64,000 bases of DNA from Flammula alnicola (GCA_015499995.1 JADNRV010000106.1:124001-188000); one strand, 5' to 3'; numbered from the stretch's first letter, positions 22,782 to 34,067 are shown. Translations and numbers: made by a program. The notes: generated by a model from the letters alone, not told the origin.

Positions 22782-24853
22782 AAGCCAGCTTGCAATTCCC
22801 ATTGTGCTGTTCTGGATGGTGAGAAGAGTGGTCCTGGAAAACGTGCTCGGGGCATCGGTGCCAATGCATGTGCTCGCCATGGGTGCTTCTGCCCGAGCAG
22901 TGTGGTGGATTTCCAAAAGGGTGAGAAGCAGATGAATATGGACTATTCGTTCTCTGAAGCACTCAAAACCACCAACATCGGCTCCATTGAAATGGTCGCC
23001 CTAATCTACGATATCATGTGTGAATATGGCGTCCACCTAGATGACCGTTTCTATGAACACACAGGCCTCACCCTCCCTCAGGGCATCGCAATCGTCAAGG
23101 CCATCGGCTTATTTCATGTTCACGGTCATAAAGATGATTGCCTCCCTCGGTATGCTACAACGTACATTCCCGGCCTCGGTGTGATCGATGGTGAAATCCT
23201 CGAGACCCTGTGGGCTGTGCTGAATGCAATCTCTCGAAGCCTCCGCTCGGCCACCACCGCCCACCGGACCGAGGTCGTCGATGACCATATGGGGGACTCC
23301 AATTGGAAGAAAACAATCAACATGGGTGAGTGCTTCCATCACTTTGGTTGATCAATTATGTCTCAATATATGTGGATTAGCATCCACCATAGTGAATAAG
23401 TACGAACGTGCAGTTAAGGAGCAGGAAGAAAGTGAAAAATACTTTGATGAATTCACCGAGGCCTGTCCTCAGGAATTAGTTCCAGTATGGAAGCGAGAAA
23501 TTGAACAGGCCGAGGCGCGCCGTCAAGAGGATGTGAAAAGCATGGACTACATGAACCTGAAAGTCGAAAAATGTTAGTCTTCAGTACATCTTGCTAGTAT
23601 GGTAGCTCAATGTCTCTCCCTGCAGCTCTCACTTGACGTGAAATCGAACTCCAATTATCGGAGAAAGAATTGCACACCGGCGGGCAGACTGGGCAAGCAG
23701 CGTGGATCTCAAAAGGTCTAAAGATAGAAGAATCACAGTAAGTGTTTTGACCATATGTGCAATCTGAAGCTAATCCGAGGGCATGAGATTTGAACTTCGT
23801 GATCACGTACGCAAGCTAGGTCGGAGGCCGACAACTGCGCAGAAGCTGGAGTTGGCTAACAAGCGACGACAGCTCAAAAACCGAATCCGAGCTTTCACAA
23901 AGACTGGCATTGAATATCTCGGAGAAGATGCCGAGGACAGCATTTATGCTGTGGAAGAAGTTGTTGTGGATGACGATGTCAGCGAGGAAGACGATAATGA
24001 AACAGAGAATGCAACAATTAGTGCAGCGGACCCCGAGGGTCAAATTCTTCCATTCCCCTCGGCCATTCCAGAAGACTTCATCGCCACCCTCCCCGCGGAG
24101 CACAGAGCTGTCATCGCAGCCCTCCGGCAAAATGAGCTCGACATTCGTGAGGGCCACGGTAATGATGCACTAGATCTGGTTCGGACAGCAGTCATACATC
24201 TTTCTTGGCAGTTCAAAAACAAAGTCTGAACTGCGAGGTCGGGGGTACAGACAACGCGGGCCTGGGATCAAGTCAAGTTGCTGAACCGGACGTGGAAGCT
24301 TCACCGACGGGTGTACAATCACAACAGGACTGTCATGATGACCCTCGGCGATCACGACACTGTGGCTATCAAATATCCATTCCTGGAATTAGAGCATTGC
24401 CGCATCAGTACTACCATTTCCAATCCCAATTCAGCTGGCCAAAGTAGGGACCGCCTCCCGTGGTTTTGGAGCTCATCTGCTCGTCTGGTAGCGACCTCGG
24501 CCACCGACACTGAACACCAGAATGAATGTAAGCTCTCTTCTTGGCCAGAGTATCCAAACCTAATTATTGCATCAGTTTATAGGGTAAATTGGCTACGTGC
24601 GAGAGCTCAGAACAATCGCTGGGCCGAGGAGCTGAATCTTACAAAGCATGAAATGCAATGGACCGTCCGGTGGTATGTGCACATGGCAGAAAAATGGAAG
24701 GCACGGAGGGACCCCGAGGTGGAAGTCTCCCGTGGGCACCGAGCCTATGCCGAGAAACAAATGGCAATGTGGAACGAGCTCGGGCGGGTATCAGAAGTGA
24801 TTTTTTCTAATGCTAACAGTAGTCACGCGTCCATATGGCGGCTTGTACTGTAG
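22782..24853 (+). pseudogene. KDZ transposase, N-terminally truncated, two TGA stops
   Basis: Exons 22782-23325, 23381-23572, 23626-23737, 23788-24527 and 24576-24853 join with canonical sites and consistent phases into 622 codons. Family hallmarks: ACARHGCF followed by a GEKQMNMDY segment, YDIMCEYG, FHVHGHKDDC, GVIDGEILETLWA, and the C-terminal FYRVNWLRARA...RWAEEL...EMQWT stretch. Stops: TGA at 23634-23636 and 24227-24229, both at likely former CGA codons. The first exon begins at a splice acceptor (TTTCTCAG). The usual upstream part, with the cysteine-cluster domain and first catalytic Asp, is absent; repeats and the end of the previous gene occupy that place. It belongs to the RNase H-fold transposases; this copy should be inactive. 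Confidence 0.85.
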
Positions 24854-25037
24854 TTCAAATGTGTGGTTATGGTCTTACTATCATCCCCCGGTGGGCCCCG
24901 CGGCATATCAAGGGCCATGCGAACAAACGTCGAAATTCTATCTATCATTCCAGTTATAGGTCTGATCACATGACCTTATCTCAGATCATCAGTTCCAAAG
25001 TTCAAGTTTACTGACATTCTCTCTTTCAACCACCACC

Positions 25038-26395
25038 ATGCCTCTACCACAACTTGTTTCCCCACCACCCGATGCCCGAATGCCCATCTCTTATGAAGAT
25101 CGGGAGGCAAGTGCAAGGTTGAAGTTGCATCTGCTAATGGCCCGGCTTCGGACCGCAATCAGAATGGTGATGTCCCGTGATCGCAATTGGAAAATCTTGA
25201 ACTGGAAGCAGAACATTCAAGATGAAGCTGTACGCATATTGTGCCTTTGAACACTGCCGATGGTCTAACAACATTGTCATTCATCCCACAGGAGCAAGTA
25301 CTCACTCATGTTGGGTTTTGCACCGTCAACGGGTTCCGAATTCAGATCCCCTACCTGTTGAAGGATTTGTCAGATATGATCCTCGAGACTAATCCCCCTC
25401 GCAGCCCGAGGCCAACACCCTGCCAGCATCCATTAACATGGACTTCAATGCTGACCAAGATGTCGAGATCCTCGGGTGCACCAAAGATTACTGTTACTGG
25501 TGGAAGTCACCCGAGTCGGAGGCCGAGGTGCCCCGAGTCAACCGCCAGATTATACAAGCCCATTTCAAAGATTTTTTCACAACTGTGAGTTTGCTCCTCC
25601 AATTCTTTTTATTACAACAATATCCATTGCTTTTGAAAGGTGACACACAAACATATGGCACAAATGGAAGCTCTGGGAAGCACTCAGAACATTCAACACA
25701 ACAACATAGGCGACGTCCCTGGGCTAGCTGCGAGGCCACCTCCACCGGCCCCACCGGCGAATGCGACCCATGGGACGCCTGAGGTCCTCAGTACCCCTGC
25801 AGTCCCTGGGAGTGCACCTACCTGTCATAGTTGTGCACCACTGCGTGAGACCTTGCTCCTGGCTTTTGACCGACTTCAGTCTGTCCAGACTCGAGTCAAC
25901 GGCACCGTTATCTTGGGTAAAGAAGCCGCAGAGAGATCTGCAGCGAGAGTGAGGGCATATGACATCCTTAACAACGTGTATTCGAAGCATGGCATACCAT
26001 TTCAAGATGGGGATTCATTGCCCGAGGAATACCAGCACATATTCCCGAGGCACGAACATCACGATGGAATTTTGAATGGAATCAGATTGCGAGAAAAGGC
26101 CAAACAGCAGGCATCAGAGGAGGCCGAGGGCCCTTGGCAGTCAGACGATAGCCCCTCGGTGGCTGGCGGGGCCACGCACTCAGCTGCGAGCAACGCTGAT
26201 GACTCTGAAGCAGAGTCAGTAGAATCAATCCCGACCCGGTTCCGCCCTTGCGACTCCGACGGCTCCGACGAGCACAGCTTATCTAACGACGATTCCGAGG
26301 GTGACAGTGGCAATTGGGAATTGGATGCCGAGGGTGAAGTTGAGTCGGAGAACAATGAACACGAATATGACGGAGATGAGGAAGATGATGAATAA
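25038..26395 (+). CDS. KDZ accessory protein C, acidic C-terminus
   Basis: Exon 1 (25038-25229) splices through a 62-nt intron to 25292. A frame change near the C5 run at 25394-25398 is needed to continue into the segment with CTKDYCYWWKSPES. Exon 2 ends at 25584 and exon 3 (25640-26395) is in frame with it, carrying a CHSC pair, a helical region around KEAAERSAARVRAYDIL, and an Asp/Glu/Ser-rich tail. No family recognised. Placement between transposase and dioxygenase suggests an accessory function. The frame change may be a real mutation or an unrecognised intron, so integrity is uncertain. Confidence 0.5.
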
Positions 26396-26576
26396 ATCAG
26401 TCTTGATGTGCCGCGGGCTCACCATTGTCATTTGCGTGACCCCCACGGCATCGTCTCCCCCAGGGCCCTACTTGTGTTTGCTTCAAATGTACTTTTTATC
26501 ATGTTAAATATAAATTGCTTGGTACTTATATATTGATTCATTTGGTTATATATAAATCTTCCCAGTGGGCATCGCA

Positions 26577-27825
26577 TTAACAGCGGTCCGAATACATTGA
26601 TTCATTTGCCCATGATGGCTTGGTAACACCCAACTCCTCAATGACATTCTGCTTCATGTGATATGCGAGGCATGCTCGGTCCCCGGGACAATTAGCACCA
26701 TGCCTGACAAGCCGGCCTGCCAAAGCAACCACGGTCCCTGCATCATACTTTAATCTCATCCCCAATCCTGGAAATTCGATCCTTCCATTTTCATATATTC
26801 CAAGGGCCACCAGTATGTCGAACCATGGATGAGCTGCCCCATTGTCTCGGTGAAATGGTGTGTCTCGGTTGCTGATGACAGTCATGACTGTGAAGGGGGA
26901 GCTCCAAACTCGCAGTACCTCGGCGAGCCGAGTGCCTTTTTCGATCGACCTCGGGTCCGCGGCGAGCAACTTGAGACTTTCTACTCCGGCGGCGTACACC
27001 TCGGGTGGATGATACTCAACATTCCACCAACTAATGCTGAAGCTCTTATTTGCTTTTCTACCCATGCCATGTTGCCGTTCTGCATCAGTGCTGCAGAAAC
27101 TTCCATGTTGTTTGATTTCTGCAAGAACGTCAGTTATTTGCATGGCAACTATATTCAACTATTTACCTCATGGGCCTGCTGAAACCAGGCCGGTGCCATG
27201 CTAACATTTCCTGGTTTTAACCATCCTTCTTCTGCTCTGAAAAATGTCGGTCCCCCGCGCCAGCTACTGCATCCCTTGGTATGGATGGATCTCTCCAGTA
27301 GATGCATATCGTCCCACATTTGCGTCTGGCGCACCTCGGTCAACCTCGGCCCCCGAGGACATATAGAATCACTCACCGAACGTTGTGTTGTCAGAGCCCC
27401 AGGTATATACCAGACCAAGATATTTCCATCCATATCGGTGACTATGCATGGTTCCATTTGGTAGACCGTGGGCGAAAATATGGGAGGAAACTTCTTTAAC
27501 AATTTTGCTTCTACCTTGGAATTGCGCCCAGTGGCCCTCTCGGTTAACTCGGCCACATAGTCGTCAGCCCTCCACTGGGTTACATCTTTCAAATCTTCAA
27601 TTAATCTGACTGACATCATTCCCTTGGCGGAGTGATCAACTTACATTTTCTGCGGTATGCATCTGTGAGGACATCAACAGCCAAGTCACATTCCTGCAAG
27701 AGTGTAAAGTCCCAATCAGATGGGAAAGGGACATAGTCATCACAGGAGTGAAGCTTTTGGAGAAATTTGGCTTTCATGTAAGTGGAAATAGCCTCTGTCA
27801 GGTGAAGTGCAATGTCTGCTGTCAT
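26577..27825 (-). CDS. TET/JBP-family 2OG-Fe(II) dioxygenase, 376 aa, four exons
   Basis: Exons 27825-27645, 27609-27167, 27118-27016 and 26980-26577 join into 377 codons without an internal stop; introns are 35, 48 and 35 nt. The double-stranded beta-helix signature is clear: HRD (His286, Asp288) after ISNRDTPF, then WFDILVALG, GTVVALAGRLVRHG (distal His336), and DRACLAYH with Arg344 placed to bind 2-oxoglutarate. TET/JBP enzymes oxidise 5-methylcytosine (or thymine in JBP). Basidiomycete members linked to KDZ elements are known, and a Coprinopsis homologue oxidises 5-methylcytosine. Activity here is inferred from the complete catalytic set. It lies convergent with accessory gene C and is the last gene before the right end. 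Confidence 0.88.
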
Positions 27826-27974
27826 GGTGGTTTGTGGTTGGAAGAAAGAGTGTATAATTTCATTTCCTGACGTGACCTGGTCATGTGATGGGAAATTGCA
27901 GTAAATTTGTTATTATGTACAATTGTTCCTTTGGCTGGATGCAAGTGCCGAGGGTCAAATATTACAATGGCTGA

Positions 27975-28208
27975 TCCTCGGCACGCACTGCCTCGGTCCC
28001 GCATATTCACCGGAAAATGATCTGTATTTGTTGTCTCATTGTCTTTCACTGGATGTAGAAGTAGAAAGCAAGGCCAGTGGTGGGATGCTAAAATTTGGCA
28101 TCCCACCACGGTGCTTGCTTTCCACTTCTACATCCAGTGGAAGACAATATGACAACTACATATTGTTTTCTGGTGAATATGCGAGACCGAGGGAGTACGT
28201 GCTGAGGG
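27975..28208. repeat. near-perfect palindrome in KDZ right end
   Basis: Two arms of about 115-120 bp meet head to head around 28092. The core GTGGTGGGATGC / GCATCCCACCAC flanks a 9-nt loop (TAAAATTTG). The arms correspond to the inner part of the left inverted repeat (about 18030-18125), so that block is present twice, inverted, at the right end. Confidence 0.75.
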
Positions 28209-28685
28209 ACGAACAATTGTGATGGAATGGTAGGCAGAACCTGAGGGCCATTTAAATGGCCACCCTCGGGACCAATTTCCAGGCCCCTATTACCCTGCCC
28301 GAACCCATTACGGGGCCCCCCTGGGAAGCAAATACCTGGCCCCCCAGGGAATCAATTACCGGGCCCCCCAGGGAATCAATTACCAGGCCCCGGTGGGAAT
28401 CAAATACCGGGCCCCCCAGGGAATCAAATACCGGGCCCCCCAGGGAACCCATTACGGCCACCCTCGGGACCGAACCCCGTATGGTAACCAGGCCCTGGGT
28501 GTGCCTATAGGACCCATTCGCATGCAAATGAACCGTGTGACACGCAATTTCGTACCTGATCCGGCCGCACCGTGAAGCACATGACACCTGTTGTTTCTGA
28601 GTCAGTGCGGCTAGCCCGGTGATCATTGTGATTTTGTTGATTACCGGACTTAGGTTACTAAGGTGATTGTTATACTGTCCTATGT
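28070..28685 (-). repeat. KDZ right terminal inverted repeat
   Basis: Reverse complement of 17503-18125. It contains a subterminal array of about six diverged 24-bp units at 28300-28450 (CCCGGTATTTGATTCCCTGG-type, in reverse) and the conserved outer 230 bp ending GTTATACTGTCCTATGT at 28685. The two ends differ in unit number. Confidence 0.8.
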
Positions 28686-31218
28686 GGAACATGCGGACAT
28701 TGAGGATAGCGAAAAAGAGAAAATAAAGAAATTCATGGGTCAACGGTATGGCGGGAAGCAGTTTTACATGCAGGAAATACTGGACGGTGCATGCGTAAAA
28801 ACCTGCGCTAAACCCAAATCAAAGGCGCAGTCACCTCCCAGGACTAAGGCTCAAATCATTCAAATGAAGAGTCAGTTCACGGGAAAGAAGTATAAACCTG
28901 TGGCCAAGAAAGTGAAACCTGTCTTCCAGGACCTGCCTGAATGCTTCAGAATCAAGCATGATATCAAAGGTGATCCATTAGCAGAAATGCCGTCTCTGAC
29001 TCCCAACCCACCGGACTTCGTACTGACAGGATGATATACCGAGGAAAGAAAACAACAATTTGATGAAGTACACTCAGAAGAATTCCTGTGGGATGAGGAA
29101 AAGAAATTAATGCACCACCTTATGATGCTACAAAATGAGGTGTTTGCATGGGACGAAACTGAGAAAGGACGCTTCAAAGAAGAATACTTTCCACCAGTAG
29201 AAATTCCAACAATAGAGCATAAGCCTTGGGTGTTGAAAAACATACCTATTCCGCCAGGAATATACAAGGAATTGTGCGATATGATAGCAGACAAAAGATG
29301 CTCCAATGTATATGAACTGTCTAACTCGCCTTACTGTTTGCGCTGGTTCGCGGTACTAAAGAAGAATGGGAAACTGAGGATCGTGCATAGTTTGGAACCA
29401 CTTAACGCGATGACCATAGCGCACTCAGGAGTGCCGCCCGCGACGGACGAATTAGCGTCGCAATTTGCAGGACGAGCGTGCAGTGGTATGTTCAACTTGT
29501 TTGTTGGGTATGACGAGAGATTACTCGCGGAAAGTTCAAGGGACTTAACTATGTTCCAAACGCCCTTTGGTGCCATGAGGCTTGTAATGCTACCTATGGG
29601 TTGGACGAACTCGGTCCCTATCTTTCATGATGATGTAACACATATCTTGCAACCAGAGATATCAGACTATACTATTCCTTACATTGACGATGTCCTGGTC
29701 CATGGTCCAGCTTCGCGGTACCAAAATAAAGATGGTGAATATGAGACCATCGCAGAAAATAAGGGGATATGGCGGTTTGTATGGGAACATATGAATAATG
29801 TTAACCGCATCCTCCAGAGAATGAAATATTGTGGGGGAACGTTCTCAGGACATAAAACCGTAATCTGCACTAGTGAAATACTGGTAGTAGGACACTCGTG
29901 TACCTTTGAAGGGCGGAAACCCACTACAGAAAGAATCAAAGTCATTACAAACTGGGGACCTTGCAAAGACAAGAGCAGAATACGTGCATTTATTGGCACT
30001 CTGGGCGTATTGCGCATCTTCATACCAAACTTCAGTAGAAGAGCCAAGCATCTCAGTAAAATATTAAAAGATGACGTGCCGTTTGAATGGGGTCCTGACC
30101 AGGAAGAGAGTATGCAAATGCTCAAAGATGGACTGTTAGTAGTTAAAGCTCTGCGACCTATTGATTATGATGGACAAGGTGCGGTAGTGTTAGCTGTCGA
30201 TACATCCTACAAAGTGGTCAGGTATTACATCTTTCAAGAAGATGCAGAAAATCCAAAGAACAAATTCTACATGCGTTTCGGGTCCATACCCCTGAACGAG
30301 AGAGAAGCACGCTTCTCACAGCCTAAGCACGAATTGTTTGGAATGATGCAGGCGTTATATGCATGTAGAACCTGGCTCATAGGCATGTGAAAACTCATAG
30401 TGACAGACACATCCTATATCATTGGAATGTTGGAAAATCCTGACATGATGCCTAATGCAACTATTAATAGATGGATAGATAATATCAAGCTATTCCATTT
30501 CATGCTTAGACACAAAGCAGGAGCAACATTCAGCCCTGATGGATTGTCGCGCAGACAGCGCTACCCAGGGGATGATGAATACTCTAATATTGATGAAGAC
30601 GAAGAGGACCCAGGAGGGCCACCTGAAGTTGTCATTGCGGACCCAACTGAGCCTCAGCCAATTCTGATTGAAAAATTCCGTGACAAAATAGATACCAGAG
30701 GGGGATACTGCATAGAGGTAGTAATGGCAGATGCGAGTCAACCTCGTCCAATCCCGATTAGTGAGTTCTATGATAAAATCGATGACAAGGGAGGTTATTA
30801 TGAAGGTTTCGCAACCTCGATAGCTGACTTTGATGCGGAAACTCATAAGGCACAGAAAGACGCGCAGAACAACTGCACGGAATTAGATATGTTCTGGCAA
30901 AATAAGACTGACCATAAGCCCGAGCAAGTCTCGGTCCTGGTGTCAAAGATATTAAATAATGAACTACTACCTGATCTGGAGGAAAGGGATAATCCTGAGA
31001 GACGTGCTCCCTACCCAGAGGAACACCGTGGAAAAATTGGTGCACATTATGATTCCTTGTTACCCATTGTAAAGAAATGGCTACAGGATATAAGTGTACA
31101 ACCCTATTATTGCAAAACGGGAAAGGAATATAAAAAGTTCAGGCGTTGGGCTAGTAACTTCTTCTTGGATAAAGAAGGGCGTCTATATCGACGTGGGGAA
31201 AATTCCATGCACAAGTGA
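28686..31218 (+). pseudogene. gypsy-1 reverse transcriptase and RNase H
   Basis: Resumes the polyprotein after the KDZ insertion. The reverse transcriptase has the first catalytic Asp in LFVGYDERLL, the fingers/palm segment TPFGAMRLVMLPMGWTNS, and YIDDVLV with the Asp pair at about 29680-29700. RNase H follows with AVDTSYK, PKHELFGMM and IVTDTSYI, ending before SPDGLSRR, then an acidic linker shared with gypsy-2 (DTRGGY). TGA stops at 29032-29034, 30388-30390 and 31216-31218 break the frame. Catalytic residues are otherwise conserved, indicating modest age. Confidence 0.8.
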
Positions 31219-31221
31219 GTT

Positions 31222-32515
31222 GTGAAGAAAGAGCACCACATGTATATGTTAAAATCAGCGCATGACAGTCTGGGACATCACGGAGTGTACTCAAAAAAAG
31301 AATTGATCAGGCAGAGGTTTTGGTGGCCTGAGATGGCTAAGGACATTGTATGGTATATTAAAACCTGCAATATGTGCCAAGAATGCCAAAAGGCACTAAT
31401 AGAAATCCCGCCGATTGAAACGCACACTCCATCAGTATTCCGAGTAGTCCACGCAGATACTATGCACATGACGCCTAAGTCAAATGGGTGTAAATACATT
31501 GTTCACGGCTGTTGTCATTTAACTTCCTGGCCTGAGGTGAGAGCGCTCATAATTAAGGATGCCGTGTCAATTGGGAAATGGATGTTTGAAGACATAATTT
31601 GCCATTGGGGGTGTTTAGTGGAAATTGTGACAGATAATGGTGGACCCTTCAAAGCCACCGTACACTGGTTAGTGGACAAGTATGGCATAAAGGGTATATG
31701 CATATCACCATACAATTCCTGTGCAAATGGGTCCATCGAGCAGCCGCATTGGGACATCAGACAGATGTTATACAAAGCAACTGGCGGCAATGTCGCTAAG
31801 TGGTTCTGGTTCCTGCATCATATACTATGGGCGGACCGCATCTCGGTTAGAAAAAGGTTGGGTTGCTCGCCATTCTTCATGGTAACTGCAGGCTGCAGCA
31901 CATCCTATTGTGCCGTTAGATGTGATTGAAGCCACCTGGTTAGTTAAACTGCCAGGCAGAGTATTATCAGATGCGGAGTTAATCAGTTTCCGTGCCAAAG
32001 CATTAGCCAAGCACTCAGTCCACATTGACAAAATGAGGAAGTGCATGAGTGAAGAAAAAGCTGCACGATTGCTGAAATATGAGAACGATCACCAAGCGGT
32101 GATCAAGGACTTCAATTTCAAACCAGGCGACTTGATCTTGGTTAGGAATAGCTCAATTGAATCCAATCTCGACAAGAAAATGAAGCCACACTATGTGGGA
32201 CCAGTAGTGGTCATAAGACGAACTACAGGCAGTTCATATGTAGTGGCGGAAATGAATGGTGCCTTGTGGCACCACAAAGTAGGTGCTTTCCACGTACTCC
32301 CTTATTACACGCATGAAAAGATAGAGTTGCCGGAGAAAGTATTAGACTGGCTCACGATATCTGCGAGAGGACTACAGAAAGTGCTGGACTTAGATGAACC
32401 TGGAGAAGAGGACTATGATGGTACCAAAGACTTGACATTTGCCAAGATGCCTATTAGAGACTTAGACAATGCAAGCAAGCCAGACTTGGAGTCGGACAGC
32501 GATGAAGATGCATAA
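31222..32515 (+). pseudogene. gypsy-1 integrase with GPY/F-like tail
   Basis: HHCC zinc-binding N-terminus (SAHDSLGHHG ... CNMCQEC), then catalytic core with Asp in VHADTMHM, Asp in VTDNGGPF and Glu in GSIEQPHW, in DD35E-type arrangement. A frame change near 31900 moves the C-terminal part (EATWLVKLPGRVL, FKPGDLILVRN, KPHYVGPVVV) into another frame, which ends at a natural TAA. The tail resembles the GPY/F module. An acidic C-terminus (DLESDSDEDA) ends the polyprotein. Confidence 0.8.
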
Positions 32516-32592
32516 GTAGCATTGAGGGAAAAACTCTACGCAAACAAGTACAAATTGATGATGTACTACTGGAAGTGAACATTTCCATGCGT

Positions 32593-34055
32593 TGATATGG
32601 CCGCAAACCAGCCACGCGTGAATTTTGCAATATATCCTCTTTTACCTATAGAATATAACCGAGACAGAGAGACTATAACGCACCCAAGTTAGTAGTCTAA
32701 GGCCTAGCTATGCGACTACTAGCTGTCATATAACCTGTGACAATGGTAATCAAATGTGGTTCAGAGCTAGCTGAGTCCATCTGATAAGCCGGAGACAGTT
32801 AAAAGTTAGAAAACAGTGAAACACAGAACGCATTAGTCATAAACGACTAGCGAGGCGCAAACACACCATGGGGAAATATATTAAAAAGACTTCGGGGTGC
32901 TTTGAAACTAGTGCATGGCGAAATCAGTACAATCAATGCATTGCTGAATAGCTAGCTATAAAATACTACAGCTAGGAGTACGGGAAGCAGCTAGCGAACA
33001 TTTAGAACGTGCACGCGTCGACTCCTAGCGAGCGTATCTGGTGACTTGATGGGAAACGCACAGGACGTGGACGTGCTAGTTAGACGCATGCTCTACCCGC
33101 GGGACTACCAGAAATGGGAATATGATGAGAAAGGAAAGACGGAACCGGCATCAATGATGGCCGCAGATCTGGAATAACACGGCACTGCTAGCCGAGACGC
33201 ATGTTTGATGCGCATGGTACGCGAGAGTCAGGCGCATCCTAGCGCGCTGAAATGGGATGAATTTCCAAATCTCTTGACTGCTATCTGGTCACCTGAAGGA
33301 CCCAACCCTATACCCATTGCCTGCAGGCATTATTTACAAGAGATAAGAATGTTTTACCTTATTTTATTCGCACACCAGAACCACACATAGTTGTAGTATA
33401 AAAGATGTACCTCTGTAACTAGTTACAAAAAGCAATCTCTTCCCTGTTTTATTTCGAGCTAAGACGCAGTGTCTAGTAAGAAAGAAGACGAATAAAGGAT
33501 CAGTTTGACTTCATAGAGTTCGTTTGAAGCCAGAGAAGGCTTAGTTAAGTAAAGAGAAAGTTCTTGAGGACAAGGTCCAAGAATTTAGAAGCCAGAGTGT
33601 GCTTAGAGGCCAAGAGAGCGCCTAGAGAGTCAGAAACAGAGTCCACAGTGGGCTAGCAGATTGTTCAGAAGGTAGCACACAGTGCGGCCTTAGTTTCAGA
33701 CGAGTTCCCAAAGCTTCAGAGCAGCTAGTGCTTCGAGATTCGAGCTAGCAGCATCCTAGAGAGTTCCTCTCAAATAAAAACCCATAAAATCAATAAAACC
33801 ATTCATCCCTGTGATAAAACGAGGCTTGAAACTACAATAAAACATGTGTTTGAATAATCCCTCATACCCACTTTAAACGAACCATGAGGCACTGTCTACA
33901 AGTCAGCTAGCTAAACAAAACAAACACCGTGGAGTACAGCACACTACATATTACTAAAGCTAGTAGAGCATCGCTCGACCTAGTTAGGATCTCGCTCCGC
34001 AGTTGTGTGTGCGGTTTAGGTCGCTGAGCGCGTAGCGCGTAGCGGGTCTCTCATC
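32593..34055 (+). repeat. LTR-2: 5' LTR of gypsy-2
   Basis: Starts TGATATGGCCGCAAACCAGC and ends next to the primer-binding site TGGAGCCCACCG at 34056. It contains TATAAAATA near 32955 and TATAAAAGA near 33398. The segment is unusually rich in CTAG. It lies 78 bp after the gypsy-1 stop codon, so gypsy-2 abuts gypsy-1 where the latter's 3' LTR should be. Confidence 0.75.
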
Positions 34056-34067
34056 TGGAGCCCACCG
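34056..34067 (+). promoter_or_regulatory. gypsy-2 primer-binding site
   Basis: TGGAGCCCACCG, identical over its first ten bases to the gypsy-1 site, placed directly after the LTR. Confidence 0.6.

Larger units (their letters stand above)
17503..28685. mobile_element. KDZ-superfamily DNA transposon carrying a TET/JBP gene, 11183 bp
   Basis: Bounded by inverted termini beginning ACATAGGACAGTATAACAAT at 17503 and its reverse complement ending at 28685, with a 9-bp duplication of gypsy-1 sequence outside. Five genes lie inside: a 484-aa protein (-), a Zn2Cys6-like protein (+), the KDZ transposase (+), an acidic protein (+) and a TET/JBP dioxygenase (-). The association of KDZ transposons with TET/JBP genes in basidiomycetes is established. 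The transposase lacks its N-terminus and has two TGA codons, so this copy cannot move alone. Internal DNA is GC-richer than gypsy-1 and dense in CCGAGG/CCTCGG. Confidence 0.9.
13430..32592 (+). mobile_element. gypsy-1: degenerate Ty3/gypsy retrotransposon split by a KDZ insertion
   Basis: Order is 5' LTR, primer-binding site, gag with CCHC knuckle, protease, reverse transcriptase, RNase H, integrase with GPY/F-like tail, which is Ty3/gypsy order. The 17503-28685 segment is a nested KDZ element. Without it and one 9-bp duplication, gypsy-1 is about 8.0 kb. No matching 3' LTR follows; sequence runs into LTR-2 at 32593. All frames carry internal TGA stops plus a few frameshifts, so the copy is dead. 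The reading frame across the KDZ insertion rejoins in frame (VEHA before, VEHADIED after), showing the insertion hit an uninterrupted polyprotein. Confidence 0.8.

Noticed and set aside
23626..24229. TGA as a recoded or readthrough codon in the KDZ transposase
   Set aside because: TGA stops occur at unrelated positions in several element families with no shared recoding structure; mutation is simpler.
26970..27120. Apparent frameshift just before the TET/JBP catalytic domain
   Set aside because: A 35-nt GT-AG intron (26981-27015) closes the frame exactly and gives a total length divisible by three, matching another 35-nt intron in the same gene.
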